DNA of 64,000 nt, from positions 15,376,001 through 15,440,000 of the forward strand of contig OU342635.1 in NCBI GenBank assembly GCA_910589415.1, written 5' to 3'. The notes below the pieces were generated by a model, which was not told the DNA's origin, did not search any database, and was given only the letters and a program-made list of their open reading frames with translations. Made by a program: the position numbers and the translations under genes. Below are positions 35,571 through 45,361 of the stretch, in pieces. Positions within the stretch are counted from its first letter, which is position 1. Each line of letters opens with the position of its first letter. The stretch is from Malachius bipustulatus. Its lineage: Eukaryota; Arthropoda; Insecta; Coleoptera; Melyridae.

Positions 35571-38410
35571 CTCAGCCCATCAGATTAGATCAACTTTCTT
35601 GCTACTATCAAAACGTACGTAGCCTCAGGGGTAAGAATGAACAGTTTTATATATCTTCCTGTGACTTCGACTATGATGTAATAGGTATTTCTGAGACATG
35701 GCTCGATAGTGATATTGTGGACTCCGAGTTTATTTCTACCACCAATTATAATGTATTTAGGAGAGACAGAGATTTTCAGGCCGTTGGACTCTCAAGGGGT
35801 GGAGGTGTATTGTTAGCTATAAAAAACTCAATTAATGTTGCATCTGTTGACCTGACCAGGCTCCACCGGGCATTGCCTTGTATAGATGTTGTCGGTTGTA
35901 AATGTAACGTTGGAAATTATGTATATTTTATTTATGTCATTTATATAAGCAGGACACCGCAACCCCGGGATCTTGAGACTTTGCTTTGTTACTTTGAAGA
36001 AATGCATCAATATCACAGAAATATAATAATTATGGGTGATTTTAACATCCCATATTTTAATCTTGATGCGTCACACGAACTAAATTCATTACTGTCTAAC
36101 TTTGTCAATTTTTTAAAATTAACTCAATTTAATAGTGTGCGAAATTGTAATGACAGATTACTGGATTTGGTTTTTTCTAATTCTCACCTCACGGTCTCTC
36201 ATGTACTGGATCCATTGTTGATTGAGGACGCACATCACCCTGCTCTATCAGTTTCGGTTACTGTCGAACCCATGTCTACATCAAAATTCACTCGAAATGG
36301 CGGAGTTAAACGTTATAACTTTAAGAAGGCGGACTTTGCCGCCATGTATAGGGACCTGTTGGATGTCGACTGGTCTACTTTACAGGGAGACTCTGACCTT
36401 GATCTGGTATGTGACAATTTTTATAGTATTCTCTATTCCATATTCGATAAGCATGTACCTTGCATTCGTGATAGAGGTAGGGCTTATCCACCCTGGTTCG
36501 ATCGAGAAATTGTGATCAACCTTCGAAAAAAAGAACAGATGTTTAGGAACTGGAAGAGGTCAGGCATGATACATTTTCATCGCGAGTTCGTTAGACTTCG
36601 TTCGGTGCTCAAAACCCAAATTAAAAACTCTTACAGGTCGTATCTGATCAATGTCCAAGATTCACTTATAGCTGACCCTAAGCGACTCTTCTCATATATA
36701 AACTCTAAGAAGGGCATTACAAGAATACCAGGTAAGATGCGGTATAATGGACACGAATTTTCAGACTCCCAGAAGATCGTCGATGCATTCTCTTCTTTTT
36801 TCAGCTCTACATTTCTAGCAGCCCCCTCTACTTTACTAAGTAGCGATGACGATGGAGGTGTTAATATGCCTTCGTTAAACATCCAATGCTTTACAGAAAA
36901 TGATTACTTCGAAGCATTAAGAAAGATTAAACCAACTCTGACCTGTGGTCATGATCAAATTCCATGTTTCTTGGTAAAAGGGTGGAGAGAAGTCATAGTG
37001 AAACCTCTACTTACTATATTTAATAGTTGCTTAACACGCGGTGCCTTCCCCACCCGTTGGAAGTTGACCAGGGTATGTCCAATTTTTAAGAGTGGTGACA
37101 AATCTGAAATTTCCAATTATCGTCCTATATCATTGTTGTCAACTTTTTCAAAGATATTTGAGATCATGCTATACAAGCAAATCTTCAACCATGTGAAGAG
37201 CTATATATCCCCATGTCAGCATGGATTTGTTGAACGCAGATCTACAGTGACTAATCTGGTACAGTTTACGCAGCATGTTTCTGGCATATTGGACAGGAGG
37301 GGCCAAGTCGACGTTGTGTACACCGATTTCTCTAAGGCGTTCGATCGAATTGACCATCATGTGATCATTGCGAAATTGAGTAACTTCGGCTTGTCTGATA
37401 ATTTAATCTCCTTATTTAGATCGTATCTTTGCACCAGACAGCTCTACGTCTCGTTTAATGGGTTCAATTCATCCACTTACACAGCTAACTCTGGAGTTCC
37501 TCAAGGATCAAATCTTGGCCCTCTTTTATTCCTGATGTTTATAAATGACTTGCCGAATCAAATCAGCAGCCACATCCTGATGTTCGCAGATGATGTAAAA
37601 ATTTTCCGTCCTATATTCTCTGTACAGGATGCAGTGGCTCTTCAGGCTGATCTTACTGTCTTGTCTGACTGGTGCATTAAGAATCACTTATCTCTGAACA
37701 TCGAGAAGTGTAAAATAATGTCATACTTCCGAATCAAATCTCCAATTGTATTTACTTACACTGTAGCTGGAAATCAACTGACTCGTTCCAACTCTACCAA
37801 GGATTTGGGAGTAACTTTTGATGCCGAGTTGACATTTTCTCAACACGTGACTAATGTATCATCTTCATCAGTTAAGATGCTGGGATTCATTATTCGCAAT
37901 ACTAGATCGTTTCAGAGTGTTCACTGTTTGAAGACTTTATATTTTTCTTTTGTCAGATCCAGGTTAGAGTATGCAATGATGGTTTGGTTCCCTTTATATA
38001 ATAATAAGGTTTGTTTATTGGAAGCTGTGCAACGTAGGTTCCTCAAGTTTTTGTGGCTCAGAAAATTTCATAGATACCCCCATCAGGGCTTCCCGTATGA
38101 AATCCTTCTGCGGACGTTTGAGTTTGAGTCACTGGGTGAAAGACACAGAATTTGTTGCTTAGTATTTTTGTTTAAATTGCTACATGGCTGGATTGATTCC
38201 CAATTGCTGCTGGAAAGCATTGATTTATTTATCAGTCGTCACAACAGTAGATCCCAGTGCCTGTTTCGCCTAAAAAACCCGAAGACCAGTGTTCTGTTAA
38301 AATCACCCTTATATAGAACCTGTTCATATTACAATGCTATAAGCCGCACGTGCGATGTGTTTTTTCAAACATTTAATTCCTATAAGAAATCTATTGTCGG
38401 CCTATTATAA
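35567..38410 (+). CDS. LINE ORF2: AP-endonuclease + reverse transcriptase
   Basis: About 947 codons counted from the frameshift junction. The frame has no ATG until well inside the endonuclease; the first in-frame near-cognate is GTG at 35717, which would cut off the conserved QNVRSL (residues 15-20). So I annotate it as the -1 extension of ORF1. Endonuclease: QNVRSL, ISETWLDSD, GDFN (157-160), and DAHHPALSV in place of the usual SDHxP. Reverse transcriptase: TCGHDQIPCF, ISNYRPISLLSTFSKIFE, QHGFVERRSTVTNL, YTDFSKAFDRIDH, GVPQGSNLGPLLF (from 643) and the catalytic FADD at 673-676. The C-terminal thumb/connection has the CR1-like LGERHRICCLVFLFKLLHG. It performs target-primed reverse transcription. 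Uninterrupted; probably competent or recently so. Confidence 0.88.
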   Translation, partial: LTQPIRLDQLSCYYQNVRSLRGKNEQFYISSCDFDYDVIGISETWLDSDIVDSEFISTTNYNVFRRDRDFQAVGLSRGGGVLLAIKNSINVASVDLTRLHRALPCIDVVGCKCNVGNYVYFIYVIYISRTPQPRDLETLLCYFEEMHQYHRNIIIMGDFNIPYFNLDASHELNSLLSNFVNFLKLTQFNSVRNCNDRLLDLVFSNSHLTVSHVLDPLLIEDAHHPALSVSVTVEPMSTSKFTRNGGVKRYNFKKADFAAMYRDLLDVDWSTLQGDSDLDLVCDNFYSILYSIFDKHVPCIRDRGRAYPPWFDREIVINLRKKEQMFRNWKRSGMIHFHREFVRLRSVLKTQIKNSYRSYLINVQDSLIADPKRLFSYINSKKGITRIPGKMRYNGHEFSDSQKIVDAFSSFFSSTFLAAPSTLLSSDDDGGVNMPSLNIQCFTENDYFEALRKIKPTLTCGHDQIPCFLVKGWREVIVKPLLTIFNSCLTRGAFPTRWKLTRVCPIFKSGDKSEISNYRPISLLSTFSKIFEIMLYKQIFNHVKSYISPCQHGFVERRSTVTNLVQFTQHVSGILDRRGQVDVVYTDFSKAFDRIDHHVIIAKLSNFGLSDNLISLFRSYLCTRQLYVSFNGFNSSTYTANSGVPQGSNLGPLLFLMFINDLPNQISSHILMFADDVKIFRPIFSVQDAVALQADLTVLSDWCIKNHLSLNIEKCKIMSYFRIKSPIVFTYTVAGNQLTRSNSTKDLGVTFDAELTFSQHVTNVSSSSVKMLGFIIRNTRSFQSVHCLKTLYFSFVRSRLEYAMMVWFPLYNNKVCLLEAVQRRFLKFLWLRKFHRYPHQGFPYEILLRTFEFESLGERHRICCLVFLFKLLHGWIDSQLLLESIDLFISRHNSRSQCLFRLKNPKTSVLLKSPLYRTCSYYNAISRTCDVFFQTFNSYKKSIVGLL

Positions 38411-38614
38411 CAGGAAATCTTGATCTAGGTATAGTTATATGTGCCTGGTTCATTAATGGGTTAATGGGTCTCAACTCAACAAAAGTTTATGAAAATGTAT
38501 GCTTTAGTTCTATTGTTTGTGTTTTAGGTTTTATATTATTTCGTTTTGGTTTTTATTTTTTGAGCAAATATTGTTTTTTTTTGTCCTGTAAATGGATATT
38601 GTAATCTGTTGGGC

Positions 38615-38656
38615 AAATAAAGTTATTATTATTATTAATAAAGTTATTATTATTTT
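38615..38656 (+). repeat. LINE 3' microsatellite tail
   Basis: Two tandem copies of AATAAAGTTATTATTATT ending the element. They include AATAAA, which could double as a polyadenylation signal. Short repeat tails like this are known in CR1/L2-type LINEs. Confidence 0.75.
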
Positions 38657-38735
38657 CAGTAATAATTATTGTTTTAACTTTACCTATTGACTGGTCAGCT
38701 GTAAAAATTAGACATGTCCATCAAATTATAGCGAA

Positions 38736-38812
38736 GATCGGTCGATAACGCAGCCGAGTTACTATAAGTTGTTGGAACTGCCACCTTATGGGTTCGAATC
38801 CCAGTCTCGCCA
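38736..38812 (+). repeat. tRNA-like / SINE-head remnant with B-box
   Basis: GGTTCGAATCC at 38791-38801 is a perfect RNA polymerase III B-box / T-arm core inside TTATGGGTTCGAATCCCAGT followed by CTCGCCATGC. A weak A-box-like GGTCGATAACGCAGCCG lies about 45 nt upstream. The acceptor stem does not close, so this is not a usable tRNA gene. More likely it is a tRNA-derived SINE fragment directly downstream of the LINE. Confidence 0.5.
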
Positions 38813-41468
38813 TGCAAGTTTGTGTTCGTCTGTTAACTTTTTATTCATATTATAAAAATGTGGCTGTGGTTAAATAAGCTAGTTCTTGAAGCCAAAATTA
38901 CCAGGGTGGAGCGACTATATCTGCACCGATAACACCGATTTTCTCTCTTTTTTAAACAAAGCAAAATACTCAACTTGTCGACACAAATTCGAAAAAGTCA
39001 TTTGCAATAATTATGCCAAAAATTGGACTAGTTGCGAAAAAAAAATAGATTTGCGCTGACTTAGCGTCAAAACTTTTGCAAAAAAATTACACCATCAAAA
39101 AGTGATCAAGGGGTGAGTTTGCCGTTAATTTGCTACGGGAACTAAAAATGTGCCGTTTCTTTTTTAATAACAATAAATTGAGCTTAAAAAAGCACTGGTC
39201 TCGAAAACTTAAAAAAAAAAAACTTTCTCGAAAAATTAACGAAAATCCCTTTTTTTTCGCAAAAAAAGTAGTAAAATATTTATTTTCACAACTGATTGCG
39301 GCAAGAAAGTGTCAAGTTGATGGACACGATCAGTCATAATCACTCGACACAATCAGCGCCGAAAAAATGAACTCGACAAGAAATGTGACATCTCTACTGC
39401 TGCAGGAACGCGTCATCTTGCTCTCTAGTTTGCAAGTTTTTTGTATTTACCGCCATTCATGAAAGAGTCGACATTTGGGGAGGGAGGTGGCAGGAATCAG
39501 TATCTTTAGAAGGAATTTTTAATTAAACATGCATCGTCATCGTATAAATTAATTAGATTAGAAAATGGATCAAAACATCAATCCTAATACTCTCTTTTTC
39601 AATTTAATGGTGTCATGCCTCCAACATTTGCAGGAATTGACGTAAAGACATTTCGGAAATACATTAGAATAACGTTTAACCAGTACTTACCTCTTACTTT
39701 CTGTGATTTGTTTTTGAAAAAGAGCATTTCTTTACAAATATCTAAATAATTTGAACCTTATTTGGCCGGTTTTTTTTTAAAAAAAGATCGTTAGAAAGTC
39801 TCTCAGAGTCTAACTATGATGAATGATTTTTTTTAAGTTCAAGTTGAAGTGCGGTCTGAAAATATGCCTAGAAGCGTACAGAGAATAATAAATGATAATT
39901 ATTTGTTTAGAAAGATGAAGATGATACAGGTACGCTTAGTGAGATATTTAGAGTATTTGCCTTTCACAATACAATTTTAAAGCTCGTTCAGTGATGACAT
40001 TAGATCGCATTGAGGTTCAATGTACCCGGCCAAAAACCGGCGGTGGGAAATGTTGACTTTTTAGTCCGGCAAGTGGGTCAGTGGACCATCAACATCTTAT
40101 TACCTATTCTACATTTTAATACGCTATTCTTTCTTTTATCATCTAAACGCATGTCCGCTTACTTCGTCGATGCCTATCTGATATCAAGGCACATTTCTCT
40201 ACAACTTCGTGACGGCAAATCTATGCCAACCTATTTAAGTTTTTATAATGCAATTTTTTGTCATTAATTACAACAATTCGTGAAAAATACGCACCTCGAT
40301 TCGCCATTCGAGATAAATCCTGATTCGAGGAGAGATAACGACGACGTGAAATAGGAGGAAATCTTTTTGCAAAAATGCATTCAGCTGTTATTAGAGACAC
40401 GGAAATTATTATCAAACGGATGTAGGTAGCTTAGCTGTTTATGCCTACGAGTATGGCTAAATGTGAAGGTAAATGCCATATTCGAAAGATCTAAAGATAT
40501 CGACGCGCTAAATGCAGTACATTTCCCATATTTAATATTAATATGTGCAAATTAACTACAAACATACCAAAGTATTATTCTAATTTATTAGACAAATGAC
40601 AACTGCAGTAGAGTTCAGTGACCTACAAGGTCGCAATAATTTATAAAGACGTTCGTGGGTAATCCCGCTAGAGCTTTCACTATTTGCTAGGATATGCAAC
40701 ATCTGACTTTGCACAGTCGTGTGACTTTGTTTTCTAACGAGGCACATGGCACACAACACAAGACCAACACACATACGAGTAGGTATACTTAATACAAAAA
40801 GTTCCAAGAGTATATTTTTGTGATCTCATCAATTACGAGAGGTTCGTGGTTGGTTGGCAAATTCTGACTACAGTTGTTTTTAATAAGGTCAACTCAAGCA
40901 ACTTCAAGACAAAAAATGTCCCATAGTGGATCCAATATTTCGGAAAAACTTAATTTTATTTATTCAACATCTGTGGAGTTTTGCATTATGACAAAAAAAT
41001 GTAATAGCTTCCCATTCAAAATCTCAAAAAAAAATATTTTATAGGCGCCTTTTGTAGTCAGTTATTATTCAGGCATTTCCGGTAAATTTCCGGGCTGCGT
41101 CTTCCCATCCCGACCTAGCAGAGGAGTGAAAATGGTAGATACCAAATGAAAAGTAAAAGAATTTAGCATATCATGACAATTTTTTTTCATAGTCTATTTT
41201 GAAGAAAACATGAGCGATCAAACTGAAGATCACACACCAATTTCTGCACTCACTTGGATAACTAGAAAGTGGGTGACGATGCAGCAAAACGGTTTATATA
41301 TTGGAATTTTTGATCACTCTATATTAGAAATTTTCCAATTTTATGAAATAGATCTCGAAATGGTAGTATAAGGTACGAGTACCAAGACAAGAGACCCTCT
41401 GTTTATGGTAAACATTCAATATGAATTCTAAGGAGTTTTTCCAAGGAATAATGCAAATGGGCTTTGAA
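38813..41468. other. No gene seen
   Basis: 2.6 kb of AT-rich intergenic sequence with only short unsupported ORFs. Minor items: a small CCCGGCCAAAAACCGGCGG hairpin at about 40027. Confidence 0.45.
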
Positions 41469-41985
41469 TGAGATATGTGGGGATAATTTGGCCGAAGTTA
41501 CGTAATTACCATCCGAGGTAGGGAAGGTTAGAAAAAAAAAATACGTTCCAAGGATGGTGCGGGTGAGGGTCGGCGGTATTCGCCGAAGAAAGATGTGATG
41601 ATAATTTGGCCGAAGTTACGTGACGATCCCAGGATTTTTTATATTTTTACTTTCGAAGGATGGTGCGCGTGGAGGTCAGCCGTATTCGACAGAGATAAGA
41701 TGTGGGAATGATTTGTCCAAAGTTACGTGACGACCATCCGAGGTAGGGAGGGTTGAAAAAAAATTTTACGTTCCAAAAGGATGGTGCGGGTGGGGGTCGA
41801 AGAAAGATGTGATGATAATTTGGTCAAAGTTGCGTGACGATCCGAAGTTAGAGGGGTTAAAACAAATATTTTTACACTCGAAGGATGCTAATGAGTGGTG
41901 GTCAGTGTTATTGGCCGAAAAGGGCTGTGTAGATAATCTGAAAGAAGTTACGTGTCACTCCAATGTGGGGAAGGTAATTTTTTGG
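41469..41985. repeat. Five tandem ~105-120-bp subrepeats
   Basis: Copies start at about 41471, 41591, 41697, 41805 and 41921. Each has (AGAT)GTG-GATAATTTGGCC(G/A)AAGTTACGTG, a 'CATCCGAGGTAGGGAGGGTT' part, an A-rich run, 'TACGTTCCAAGGATGGTG' and 'CGGGTG(A/G)GGGTCGGCGG'. Units are diverged by substitutions and small deletions. One to two more copies lie at about 42600-42780 inside the fold-back described next. Confidence 0.88.
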
Positions 41986-43490
41986 TCATTATTTACATCT
42001 GCGGCTCCTACAGTTTCACTATGGCACCTATATGGGGGTGGAGAACATACCTATAGTAACACCAGGAAGGTATTCATTTGCTTTGCAAATTTATGGTTAA
42101 CCAAAAAAATGAGCTTAATGCCTCTTTTTTTGTCGCTCTAATGAGTCCGGTCCTGGGTAGGCGGCGTATAAATACATAAGCACGCACTCGAAATGATGAA
42201 TACGCGTCCAAACCAACCGGATCATAAGCGGCGGATGCCATGAGCACGACACAGAGAGGGATTCGACCGGATATAAGATTTCTCATATTATCGTATCCAG
42301 AGTCCAGAGTATAGCGAACGATGTCACGGTTTTTGGAATGCAAATGCAAAATAAATGCAAAATTCAAAATAAAAACTGTGGTACTGTTTATCTCGAAGAT
42401 ATTCCTTGCCCTGCAAGTGAAAAAAAAAATTAGAATTCGATCGTAGTGTCAAAGAGGCCTTAGTTGTGACGTTAATATTAGTTTGCAATGGCTGATTTTA
42501 GCTTCTTACCCACCCAGCACCCCTATTTCGCTCCTCGGTCCCGAAAAAATTGATGAAACTTAGGAGCCGCGGATGTAAACAATTACCATTTTTTTAATTT
42601 TTACGTTCCAAAATTATTGTGTCGGTGGAGGTCGGCGGTTATTAAACGGAGAAAGCTATGGGATGATTTGGCCGAAGTTTCGTGACTATCATCCGAGGTA
42701 GGGAAAAAATCACCTTCCAAGGATGGTGCGGATGGGGGGGTCGGTATTATTCGCGTCATCCAAGGTTGGGAAGTTGGGAACGGTGCTTTTTCGACGCAGC
42801 AGGTTATAAGTATAATAGGTAAGGATGAATTAGACAGATTCGACGGTATAAGAAGAACGTACCTATCCCAGACTATATCCTCTTTGAGGCAAAAAATTGG
42901 CGTTTTTGTTATTAGTTGACTAGTGGCAAAAGGGTAAATATATACATCCGCGTCTCCTAAGTTCCATTAATTTTTTCGGGACCGAGAAGCGAAATAGGGG
43001 TGCTGGGTGGGTAAGAAGCTAAAAACAGCCTTTGCAAACTTTAAGGTCACAACTAAGGCCTCTTTGACACTACGGTCGAATTTCTATTTTTTCTTCACTT
43101 TCAGGGCAAGGAAAATCTTAGAGATTACCAGTAGCACAATTTTTATTTTGAAATTTGCATTTATTTTGCATTTATATTCCAAAAATCATTGCAGCAATCC
43201 CTGTGAACTGGACACGATATGTGAAAGCGGATATAGTGCCGATCCGGTACTGTACGCTTCGAAGCGCTTGGCATTGTCGTGAAGTGGTAATTTCCGTAAC
43301 TCGCAGTATTTAATCGGCGTTTCTGACAGGACCGTATTTTCATCGCACTTTCAAAATCGATTTTTTATGCCGTTTTTTTGCCTTCCCTCCTATAGGTACG
43401 TACTCCACCACTGTGCTCCACACTATGTATAGGTGCCATACAGTGAAACTGTAGGAGACGCGGATGTATATAATATAATGACCAAAAATA
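41978..43490. mobile_element. Large Foldback-like element with tandem subrepeats
   Basis: Two nested pairs of inverted arms. Outer: 41978-42045 (ATTTACATCTGCGGCTCCTA, CAGTTTCACTATGGCACC) against 43415-43487. Inner: about 42325-42605 (GCAAATGCAAAATAAATGCA, CAAAGAGGCCTTAGTTGTGA, TTACCCACCCAGCACCCCTA, CGGTCCCGAAAAAATT) against 42925-43190. Subrepeats of the 41469 array reappear in the central loop. Long inverted arms with internal tandem repeats are the architecture of Foldback/Galileo-type elements. No transposase is present. Confidence 0.75.
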
Positions 43491-44376
43491 GGTTAAAATT
43501 GCATGCGACATTTCTATATCGGTGTACCTACTTGTATTTATGGCACATTTTCAAAGAAACTGGACTAAAATTTTCTTATGAAATTGAAAAACCAACTACT
43601 ACTACTGTAGACTGGTTATTAAATTAAATTAGTTCTAAATTAGTGTAGTTCTAGCTAGGCAGCAGCCTGACGCAGTGAAATTGAAAGTATTTACTGTTTA
43701 GAAGGGATGCTTTAAATTTTTTACTTATAAATGTCAGTTTTATTCAAGAAACGTGAATTATTATAGGCAACTAATCTTACACTAAGGCCGAGTTGAAGTA
43801 GTCACAAAAAATAAGTAACCAATGTAAGGATGCATGTTTGTGGTAGTACTATAAATATAGGTGGAAGAGGTGAAGGCTCGGAAACTCCTCAGATAATTCA
43901 GACATACATACTTGTATGATTTGTTATAATCATAACTCATTTTTTAAATGAACAAATTAGTTTTTTTTTGTAAGCCTACAGAAAAGGTATCCGAGATTCA
44001 AAGTGATATATTCCCGCGCTTATTAGCACTGCAGTATACCGCTACAGTGTTGCCAAGTTGAACTTATTTTAGGATACGCAACGTAGGTACTTAAAATTAG
44101 ATTTGTAAAGATCGTAAAATCTGATTTTACGATCTTTAATTCTTTACTGAACAAAGAAAATGACCAGAAACTGACCAGAACCTGATAAGTCAGGTCACTG
44201 GCCATTGTTAGGTTTTTGCCCTAGAAATATCAAGAAAAAAAAAAGTAAAATATAAAATATAAAAAATGTAAATAATTATTTTATTAAAGAAGATAGAGAA
44301 AAAGCCGCAGATGCATGCCTTTATTTATAAATATTTCGACAACTTTTCCCCGTTTTCCCCGTCATAGTCATATACA
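43491..44376. other. No gene seen; one perfect hairpin
   Basis: AT-rich. At 44106-44137, AAAGATCGTAAAAT and ATTTTACGATCTTT form a perfect 14-bp hairpin around CTG/CTGA. The surrounding text (GTGTTGCCAAG…GACCAGAAACTGACC) resembles 54975-55075 (GTGTTGCCAGA…GATCAGAAACTGATAAG), suggesting a dispersed repeat. Confidence 0.5.
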
Positions 44377-45361
44377 TATACAGGGTGTCCGGTAAGTACC
44401 TCCTAATCTCTCGGGAGCATATAGGAGAGGTCAAAAAAAACCTAGTCTGTCATAAAAAAAAATCCTAAAGTGTCCCCAAACGGAGATATGAAGCCCTAAA
44501 AGAGTGCCCCGCAATTTACTTTTTTGGCTCTAACTTTTGAACCGACCTGTATAATTGGATGAAATTTTTATTTTTTATAGAGGCCATAAAGAGCCATCAG
44601 GCCATATTAAAGTCGTTGTTTGATGTCGTCAGGGAAGTCAGGAACGGACTTACCATCATACTCGTTGAGTCAAATTTTGACAGATGTCACTTTACAGAGC
44701 TAAAAACTATTTTTTTTAATAGTCTCTAATACTTCATCTTTAAAAAAGGTGCTCTTAATTTATTTCGGTAAAACTGGCGGTTTTCGAGATAAATCGGTTT
44801 TTAGGAATGCAAAACACTAAAAAGTTACTAATGCTAAACACAAACAACAGGTAAAAATCAGGTTATTGTTGATAAACCTACCTACATAATGGATTGCTAT
44901 TGACGGAACTTGGTCAAAATTCGCATAAAAGTCGATTTATCTTGAGAACCGCTAGTTTTATCGAAATAAATTAAGAGTACCTTTTGTGAAGATGAATGAC
45001 CAGCGTATTTAAAAAATAAGTTTTCACCTCTGTAAAATGACACCTGTCAAAACTTTGACACAATGAGTGTGGTGGTAAAACCGTTCCTGACTTCCTTGAG
45101 GACGTCAAACATCTACTCTGATGTGGCTTAATGAGTCTTTATGGCCTCTATAAAAATAAAAATTTCATCAAATTGTTAGAGCCAAAAAAGTTAGAGTTCA
45201 AAAGTTAGAGTCAAAAAAGTAAATTGCGGGGCACCTTTTTAGGGCTCCATATCCCCGTTTGGGGACACTTTAGGAAATTTTTTTTATGACAGACTAGGTT
45301 TTTTTTGACCTCCCCTGTATGCTCCAGAGAGATTAGGAGGTACTTACCGGACAGCCTGTAG
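44377..45361. mobile_element. Nearly full palindromic TACAGGGTG element
   Basis: The left end TATACAGGGTGTCCGGTAAG and the right end (complement of TACAGGCTGTCCGGTAAG) are inverted copies. Matching continues almost to the middle: GTACCTCCTAATCTCTC, GACAGACTAGGTTTTTTTTG (as complement), CCAAACGGAGATATG, GCCCCGCAATTTACTTTTTT, GAGGCCATAAAGA, GACGTCAAAC-type and CGATTTATCTTGAGAACCGC. The arms are about 450 bp each with a short centre near 44820-44900. Non-coding. It would form a very long hairpin. Confidence 0.88.

Larger units (their letters stand above)
34250..38657 (+). mobile_element. Apparently intact CR1/L2-group LINE
   Basis: A PHD-finger ORF1, an endonuclease + reverse transcriptase ORF2 and a 3' end made of two copies of AATAAAGTTATTATTATT rather than a long poly(A). 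The combination of a PHD-type ORF1, AP-endonuclease, FADD reverse transcriptase without RNase H and a short microsatellite tail fits the CR1/L2/Daphne/Crack part of the LINE tree. Both ORFs are uninterrupted over 3.7 kb in a region where every neighbouring element is riddled with stops, so this copy is young. The 5' boundary is an estimate: a 5' UTR of about 470 bp precedes the likely ORF1 start. Confidence 0.88.

Noticed and set aside
35717..35719. GTG at 35717 as the start of ORF2
   Set aside because: It is not an ATG and would remove the conserved QNVRSL and ISETWL parts of the endonuclease, which lie upstream in the same open frame.
38736..38812. Functional tRNA gene
   Set aside because: The B-box is good, but the acceptor and D arms do not close.
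42130..42165. Second hammerhead-like motif (CTAATGAGTCCGGTCC)
   Set aside because: The CTGATGA box is altered, and no GAAAC follows the stem II-like pairing.
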